Part shown: positions 56,081 through 64,000 of the stretch, one piece after another
How the letters are laid out: every line of letters starts with the position of its first letter
How positions within the stretch are numbered: position 1 is the first letter of the stretch
DNA from: Monomorium pharaonis
Lineage: Eukaryota; Arthropoda; Insecta; Hymenoptera; Formicidae
Direction: 5' to 3'
Length of the DNA stretch: 64,000 nucleotides
Assembly (NCBI RefSeq): GCF_013373865.1
Contig: NC_050470.1
Location: forward strand, 11,516,373 to 11,580,372
The notes under the pieces: model-generated
What the model saw: the letters and a program-made list of their open reading frames with translations, nothing else
Told to the model about the DNA's origin: nothing
Databases searched by the model: none
Position numbers and translations under genes: made by a program

Positions 56081-59040
56081 TCGTATACTTCCTTTTTCAG
56101 AGGTGCCGGGAAAGAGCTTGTAGATGCTGAATAATCCTGGGTAATGGTGATCCAGTTCTCCATAATAATCGATTGCATAGCATTAATAATTAATTAAGTA
56201 TTAGAGATCGCTGTCATTTTCTTAGAAAGTTTTCAACTGAGATGCGAGATAAAATTAAATTACATAGTAATCCGCAAAACATAGAGTTTCTTCTTTGATT
56301 CAGATGTTGATTATAAGTTTCATGAGCGTGGTTAGAAGGATATGATTTTCTCATATCCAGGAAATATTATAATTTTTTATTCTGATTATTAGGTATTTTA
56401 AATATATTAACTCGCTATATAGTATCAGTCTTTCTCTCTTTGTCGACATAAAAGTTGAATTAAAACAATTTTTAATAAAGCTATGATATATTATTCCAAC
56501 TGTTTTAACTGATTCTAAAACTGCAATTTCTTTCTGCAATAAGGTAGGAAAAACTCAAACGTAACAGCATTCATTATAAAATGTGCGCAATAAGAAGTGC
56601 TTCAATTACAAAGTAAGATCTTCTCAATTACGAACGAAACGGAATACCGCTCCCTTTCTCGTCGATTCCATTCCCTTTTTCCCGTTCAGCTGCCCTTGAT
56701 CTCCGTCGTGATTACTAGAGATTTCCTTCAATCTTTCCTTCGGCGTTACGCGTTCCTTCACCCAGCGATTTGAGTTTCATTTCACGAATTGATACCAGGT
56801 GTTCGCATCCAGGAGGGTCCTTAATCCGTACCTCCTCATGAATTCTTAATGAACGCAAGAAGCTCGATATGCCGAATGATCGCAGCGGAAATTAGAGGCT
56901 TAGTCCAGAGAAGACGGGGGACACAACTATACATTATTTTAAGGAAAGGCTTGCCGTTTTATTTCTACCTTTATTGACGATTTTTTAATCAAAAATTCAC
57001 AAAATACAACTTTATTTTCTAATGTCCTCAATTATGCAAAACAATTTTTATATGATAAAAATTTGTTTAAACAATAATAATTTAAACCAGATCGCTCTGG
57101 AGTACATAAATAAATAAATGCCAACTACGATTGAGGCTAAATCTTGCATAATATTATTTTATAAGTAAATCTTGAACACATACACATATACCTTCAGTTT
57201 TTATAAACTAAATACAATTCGATCATAAAACAGAAATATAAACTGAAGTTAGCAATAATATCATAAATTAAATTAATCGTCAATTTTATAATAATAATTT
57301 TAATAATGATTTAATAATTTTAATAATTTTAATAATAAAAAAAATCATATTTTTTAAAAACAAATAAGTCCTCATATCGTAAATGATAAAAAGTGCTCAC
57401 GTTTAAGAATTAAAAATTAACGACTATGACATTAAAGGGTTCATGCCCTGGAAATTAATTTTTTATCATATCGTCGAAATCAGTCATGATCGGCCGGATT
57501 GGGAAAAACTGATGCGCAAATCTGATCGTTCATCATGCACATACTGAATGATAAATCGATGATACCGCGTAACAGAAATCAACGAGGCTGAAGTCCGGAT
57601 TATGAAATATTAGCGACCGTTGATCTCATCTTCTACGCGCAAATCGGTGGTGGTACCGTTTCCCCTGTGTTTTCATCGTCCAATGTTTCAAGTTCGATCC
57701 TATCTCGAGATCTGCGTCTCGAATGCTCGACTCCGCTCGACTCGGCTCAGCACAGAAAGAGCGAGCGGTTTTCAAATTGCCTGGTAAGATCTGCCGGAGG
57801 ATCGCTTGCACTTTCCATTAGATCGGGAGGTCAGACTTTAAAACCGTGCGAAAGGTGTGGCCCAAGTGTGCCGTGACTAAGATTGTTTAATAACAGCTCG
57901 AAACGCGAGATGTGCATATGTATATATCTGTGTCGTAGCTATCACAACTTCACGATGATTTATCATAGTCTATCATTTCAAAGGTGTAATGATCGTAAGG
58001 CTCGCGGCGGTGATATGCTAAGTCATACGAGGGAAAGTTGCACGAAATTGTGTCGAGTTTATTTACAAACGTGATTATATTAAAACTTCTGTATTTTTTA
58101 TGCGAATTAAACGATTAAGAATGAAGTGCAATAAAACGGAACGTCTTTTAAAAAAGTCATTAATATAATTGAAGAGTTTTCGAGAGAAACCAAATAATTT
58201 CATTTTTAAAAAATTTGGATTATGGTATCACGCCGTTTTCAAATAGTAATAAAAACCCATAGTTTATATATTTATAGTTTTTTTATATAAATTCTATTAA
58301 AAACTTTGCTTGCGCACTGTGAAAGTAAGTGAAATGATAGTATTTCTGTTTAAATATAAATTTAAAAACCTGAAAGAATATAATTTTTCGGAATAGATAG
58401 AGTTTATGAAACATTTTAGTAATGTTTTGAAAATAATCAATTTTCAGAAAGGTTACAAATTTTACCAATAATCTTTCAACAACCTTCTTAAAAAATTTTA
58501 ATGCACGAATCATGGACACTTTTTGCTATTCTAGAATTGTCTTAAATAAAAATTACAGATATATATATATTTCGCAATTTTTATAAAATGTTCCACTTTT
58601 CAGTTAAAATTCTATAAACTTTCTCTGTAATATCTCTGCAAAATTTTATTGTCCTATAAATATGCAATAAACAATTTGGAGATGATAACTAAAACATAAT
58701 ATTAATATATAATAAATATATAATATTAATATGTATATATACTTTAAATATAAATTCTTGGAATTGTTTAGTTTTCCACGAAGAAAAGTTTTAAATTACA
58801 ATTTCTATATATAAGAACCATATAGAAAAATAAATTCTGTAATACTGCAAGTTATAAATTAGTGTAATATTTTAAATTACAAATCAAATATGAAAAATTG
58901 GCGTGTATCAGGCGTTGCACTAGTTGAAATCAATTTATAAATATCTGTAGCGGATTAATAAAATAGTCTGTATAGGTTTACAAAATAGAGTGCACCCCTT
59001 TTAATTGCAATATAAAAAATGCATAATAAACCGCCTACGC
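56081..59040. other. Mixed region, no proven gene
   Basis: GC-richer at 56620-56930 and 57480-58060, AT-rich elsewhere. Holds one copy of an 18-bp direct repeat (57844-57861) whose second copy is at 59404. Confidence 0.3.
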
Positions 59041-61539
59041 TGTTACTACTACATGCTATCTATTGTATTAGTATAATGTGATTTGTATCCGCGTGACGTC
59101 GGAAGGAACTAATATGTATTACAGTAAAACGATGCAGCGACCAGACCGCGTTCTACTCCCACGTCTCGCATCATTATCCACCGCCGAAAAAAGTCCACAC
59201 ACACGTGAAGGAGGACGGGTTGTGTTTAGCTAACTCTCTCTCTCTCTCTTCCGGCGACACAGCTTCGATAAATCCCTCGAGCGCCGCCGGTTCCGCCGCA
59301 TAATCGCGGCTCGTCGTCATCGTCGTCGTCGTTGTCGTCTGCGGGGATGAGAAGGGCACGTTCGGGCTAGGCCGGCACTCGGCGTCGACTGGGGACTTCA
59401 AAGCCGTGCGAAAGGTGTGGCACGGGGTCCCGGAGTTATGAGGGTCTCTCGTGGTTCTCAGGAACCCGAGACCACCGAGTTCGGTCGTACATAATGCGCG
59501 GTGAAACGCGCGCGTGCGACAAGCAGAGACTCTTTCTCCTTTTCTACTTCTTCGTCTTCGTCTTCTTCCTGTCCCTGCTCTCGCGCCCAAAGCCTCCTCC
59601 CACATACCTGTCTCTGTTTGTCTTACCAACGACCGCTCGTCAATCAGCTGTATTTCGAGAATGCTGAAGTCTCTCTCTGCCTCTCTCATCGTTGCTGACT
59701 AGGACGCGGGGAGTTCCAAGTGTAATCACTCCCGTTTGCGTTTGTCGAGTTGATCGACATTAAGAGAGCTGAACGTGTTTATGTTTATGCCTTGGAAACC
59801 GGATCATAATGGATCTGACAATTCTCTTCTTGGTTTATCGTTCCAATTAAATCCATTGGTAAATATTTAACGATCGCAAATGCATTTCGCACTGTGTATG
59901 CAAAATATAAAGTTATCGAGGATCGCTCACAGTGAAGTAGGTTTTTTCATCTTGCGAGGTTAAAATTCCCAATTCCTACTACTTTCAATTTCTATATATG
60001 TATAATTGACATATGTATAAAAATAAATTCGAAATAATGTTCCGTGAAAATGCGTGCAATTACGAGATACGCGAGTCATGCCTATTAGACGATTGCAGGA
60101 GCACGTTTCTTATCTTAAAGCCAGAGATGAAACGTAATGAAAAACCTTGTTTGAACATAACATCACGTTTATTTTAGCAACGATAAACGTACGGTGCGCG
60201 TTCCCACCATTGCAGGTCGCGCGACAGGTTTTATTATGTCTGGGAGATCCGCTATCGGCGGACTATCAAGGAAGGAAGAAGTCTAACGGCGGCTCCGAGT
60301 CGGTAAATCTCGCATCTGCGCATTGATATCAGCGCGTCGGCGGGTTATCTCGCCCGTAAGAATGTACGGGTGCGAAATCTACGGAGGATCGAGTCTCATG
60401 TTGGCTGGTCACCCGAGACTCTATATACGGACTTGCGCCAACATGCACGGGATAAGCACGGCGTACTTTGTACCGTGCAACGAGATCACTACCGTGATTC
60501 GCAACCCGTTAATGGTGGACTCTGCACGCCTCGTTTACTTTAAGAAAGCACAGTGAGTCCAGGTACAGTTACTAATCACAGGTCTGTGGCACGTCAGCGC
60601 GAGTCTTGCGAGAAGACACTCCCGAGCGACTTCTGGGTGTACGGCTAATGGGATATCTAAGTGATTAACTTCGAGTCTATCATCATCGGAGATACGGGTT
60701 TAGGACGCATCAGGATATTAAATCGCGTAATTTCTCTCTCAAATTACCTTAGCAGATTTCGTGTCTGAGATAAAATTGGAAGAGCCGCGAAATGGTATTT
60801 TCCGCACCCCACTTTATATATAGTAGTACACGAAAAGAAATCGCTCCACGCAAATCGATGCTTACACGCGAAATTAAACTTTGATAAGAAATTTTGATAA
60901 TAATAGTTTTTGCACCTGCTATCTATTACTTCGATAAATTAGGATTACCACACGCAATAATAATCCATGTAAAGTAAAATCAAATAAAAGAATCGATCGA
61001 TTGTACAAAACGGCTGCAACTATATTTTTCGCTTTTTTGACTTGGCGCAAAATGAAATAATTCGTGCACGTATAATTCATGGTTGTAAGAGGATTCAAAA
61101 AAAGAGAAACAGAGAGAGAAAGAAGGGGGGAGGGAAAGGGAGAAGATGGTATGAATAATTGAAGTCAAGTGAAAAGGAGAAGGGAGAATTCCACGCATTT
61201 GCGTTTGTCATCTCGGCTTGCGGTTATCATTAAGGAGAAATGCTAAAGGGATCTACCAGCTGCGCGCGCGTAGTTGGTCATCGTGTTAGTCACCTGAATC
61301 CCTGACGAGTTCATATCAGAGTTCCGCTCACAGATAAAGAGTTATGCATATGCATCCGAAGATACAGAGCGTTCCGAAATTAGTTTTCATATGAGAATAA
61401 CGAAGATTTTCATTAAGTTCACATTTCCATTAAGCTACAATTTTAATTACGTGTCGTAAATCATATGATTTAAGTGTGCAATTATAACGTAGAAAAACTT
61501 GGGATTATTTAATTTTAATGTATTATAGAAAATTTTAAT

Positions 61540-61584
<45 letters not shown>

Positions 61585-62160
61585 CTTTTACTTTTCATCT
61601 TTTTGTGTTATATATCTCAAGACATGTTTAAAAAGCTTAGAAACTCCTTTATACCTTCGTTTAGCCAAACGATTAACTTGCAAATGCTTTTGCAACGCTC
61701 TGTATAATTCGCATGCCTACAGAGAGTCGAGTATGTACAAAAGAATCTCGAGCCGGTGTTGCATGCCTGTTTACAAGGAGAGCCGCCCGAGTAAACCGAT
61801 ACCGAGCTGATAGAGAGGAACTCGAACATAAACCGCATTACAAGCAAAAATAAATTGAAAGTAAGAGCGAGCGAGCGAGAGAAAAGACAGAGAGAAAAAG
61901 AGAGGCAAAGGACCATCGATCGGAAGAAGCACTTAATCGATCGCCTCATATCGAAATCCAATAAATTACGATGATAATAACGAGCGCTGCGTGCGTTAAC
62001 ATTTTCACGAACGCTTATATTAACAATGCTCGTATCTCTCAATACTTCCCTTTTGTAATAAATTGTCTTGAAAATATTCTTTTCAACAATTAACTTCGTT
62101 TTACAGTAATAGTTACACGTAATTATGTATTCTATTATCTAATATTAACCCTTACAATAC
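59041..62160. other. GC-richer islands with GA microsatellites
   Basis: Islands at 59060-59780 and 60060-60760. A (GA)n run at 61543-61582 and purine-rich runs near 61100 and 61870. No domain-bearing frame. Confidence 0.3.
61543..61582. repeat. (GA)n microsatellite
   Basis: Pure GA run of about 20 units. Confidence 0.9.
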
Positions 62161-62170
62161 CTATTTTACT

Positions 62171-62383
62171 ATACTTTCTAAATTACAATTAGTAAAAATA
62201 TACTGATTTCAGTGGTATATATTTATTACTTGTCCATCAGTAAAACAAATACACTGATCTTTCAGTAATTATACACTAATTCTGAAGTAAACATCATTAA
62301 AAGTTAGTGGATATTCACTAATTATTACAGTTTTAACCCACTGCAAATCAGTAAAATTACACTGATTACAATTTAGAGAGTAT
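62171..62383. mobile_element. Short element with TACTYTCTAAATT ends
   Basis: Left TACTTTCTAAATTACA and right (complement) TACTCTCTAAATTGTA. Interior full of CAGTAA/TTACTG and CTGAT(T/C) repeats in both directions. TA is present on both flanks. Confidence 0.55.
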
Positions 62384-62699
62384 AAAATAGCCTGAGGTTT
62401 TTTTTTGTAAATAAAGTTTGCGTTCCAAACGCATTCTAATGCAAACATATTTCAGAAGTTTAAAGTTTTAAGAAATCAATGTTACCGGTATATAGCACTA
62501 TGGCATGTGCACACCAAAAATCATTAATGGGATGTCCCTAGACTTCAGTGTGTATTATGAATCAATAGGAAAAAAACAAGTGTGTATTGCAAGGATTAAT
62601 TTTTTTGCTATATTTATAATAAAATCTGATACTTATCTTCTCAAAGGATTGCAATAATACCTCGAATGCACATCTACTTTTTAGTCCGCTGACGTTTAC

Positions 62700-64000
62700 T
62701 TCGATTCGTTTTCAGATAAAAAAATGAACTACCGAGAGGAGACCGAGATTAAACCCGTGCGTTCGCAACGGGCCGACCCGCATCGGGGATTCCTCGTCGA
62801 GGAGAGTCAAGTTCGAAGTGACGCGTGGACGACCAGCGTGAATTATATAAATCTCGTCTGCTGCACTCGCGTCAGAATTCATCCCGCGCGACCACGTCGT
62901 CCTCATCGCCCTGTCGTGCCGCTCTCGCCTTGCGTGACCGTGGACGGCATCGTAGCAGATGCTGCTACCTTCTGCGATACATAAACGAGCCCTCGGAGAC
63001 GGCGATAATGGGCTTCGCCATGCGCAGCCAAGGAGGTGCATCGTGGTCTCTCTCGTAATAAATTATTCCCTGTTCACACATCGCGCTCGCCTTGTCAATG
63101 GATGACAGATGGGCGCACAGGCGCGCGTGGGCTGCTCTGTCGTCTATCGATGCAATTGCAGCCTCGACGAGAAAGAGAGAAAGAGAGAGAGAGAGAAAGA
63201 AGGAGGGAAAAACATACCCGCTCATATTTCAATCACGCATTTCATTTTTTTCCCCTTCCAACTCGCGCCTGCATTTCGCGTGCATAACAGTTGTTAGATT
63301 TGCCGCGACACGATTATCACTTGAACGACACACGTGTCCTTTTCATGACACATAATGACACGTCGAAAATCTTGTCTAGCCTGCAAAATTTTATTTAAAT
63401 AATCGTCCCAGTCCTGAACCAAGACGTCCCTCTGTCGCGCGAGATCCTTCCTGCCGAAACGTGTGCGGCATGAGAGAGAGACTTCCGAGTGCGTGCGACA
63501 CGTGATTAAGGACCGGTTACACGTCAGATAATGGACCGCGTGGTATGGCAACCGGCAAATTACGGCGGAGTAAATTCTCACGAGAGATTCGCGCTCTCTG
63601 TCCTTCTCCCCGCTTCTTTCTCTCCCTTTCTCCCCGTCCTTTCGAGTGCAAATGCGCAAACAGTATAACAAAGTCGTAACGGCGACTATTATCTGCTTAA
63701 AACCACACTCGGACCGATTACGCGCCGAGCACCGGCACCAACCTTCATCACGCTATCTCGACGCCCTTATTTAAGGGAGCGCCGATCACCGAGAGAGAGA
63801 GAAAGAGAGAGAAAGAGCGAATGCTATATCTGTGTAAGTACCTACTGTACTAGCTCGCGCGGCAGATATTTGCTATCTCCGCTGGAAAACGAGCGTTTCC
63901 GGCGACGACGACGGCGGCGGCGGCGGAGGAGGTGCCTCGCCTTTCTCGTTCCGCGTCCTCTGTTTATCAAGCCATGGGAAACGTAAGTTCGCGTATCTTG
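62700..64000. other. GC-rich island to window end
   Basis: The most GC-rich part of the window, with CGGCGG runs at 63900-63930 and GA runs near 63175 and 63795. At 63974 ATGGGAAAC is followed by GTAAGT, which could be the end of a short first coding exon on the + strand (MGN, a myristoylation-like start) or simply continue as MGNVSSRIL to the window edge. This looks like a promoter region of a gene extending beyond the window. Confidence 0.3.

Noticed and set aside
59174..59689. 171-residue - strand frame
   Set aside because: Low-complexity (Thr and Arg runs) in a GC-rich island, with equally long frames on the other strand; no domain.
62965..63225. Signal-peptide-like frame as first exon of the long gene
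   Set aside because: The hydrophobic run is coded by a CT microsatellite and no phase-1 donor follows.

Overview
The window looks like nuclear DNA of an insect, most likely a hymenopteran and plausibly an ant. The reasons are: spliced genes with GT/AG introns in AT-rich DNA broken by GC-richer islands; a short interstitial run of the insect telomere repeat TTAGG; a BEL/Pao LTR retrotransposon primed by tRNA-Tyr; and many short palindromic DNA transposons. Nothing bacterial or viral in layout is present.

Two host genes are supported, in tail-to-tail orientation. (1) A compact intronless gene on the + strand (11461-12027) encodes a 188-residue O6-alkylguanine-DNA alkyltransferase of the Ada C-terminal type. 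It has an intact PCHR active site, but isoleucine stands where the family has its base-flipping 'arginine finger'. (2) A long gene on the - strand (16768 to at least 50843) encodes a secreted or surface-anchored cysteine-rich protein. Twelve coding exons were reconstructed here by splice sites and reading phase, giving 583 residues with the 5' end missing. The architecture recalls the uncharacterised arthropod extracellular families I remember as Pfam DUF7042-DUF7045. Its first introns are about 13 kb each and hold transposons.

Layout: 0.25-5.8 kb, a decayed LINE (- strand; zinc knuckles, endonuclease, RT, RNase H) cut up by several insertions. 5.8-10.4 kb, a dense 'Russian doll' of palindromic and foldback elements nested in one another, some with clear target-site duplications. 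11.5-12.0 kb, the alkyltransferase. 12-16.7 kb, AT-rich DNA with two composite foldback elements. 16.8-23.6 kb, the 3' exons of the long gene, with MITEs in introns. 24.5 kb, TTAGG repeats. 26.1-30.0 kb, an internally deleted BEL/Pao element with an intact gag ORF and a MITE in its 5' LTR. 30-50 kb, introns with two further isolated exons (37.2 and 50.6 kb), a three-copy dispersed repeat and a tRNA-derived SINE. 50.8-64 kb, no proven coding exon, but a series of GC-richer islands that may hold the promoter, 5' exons and enhancers.

The alkyltransferase and the long gene show no functional link. Transposon calls rest on terminal repeats and target duplications read by eye. Family names for the long gene come from memory and need a profile search.
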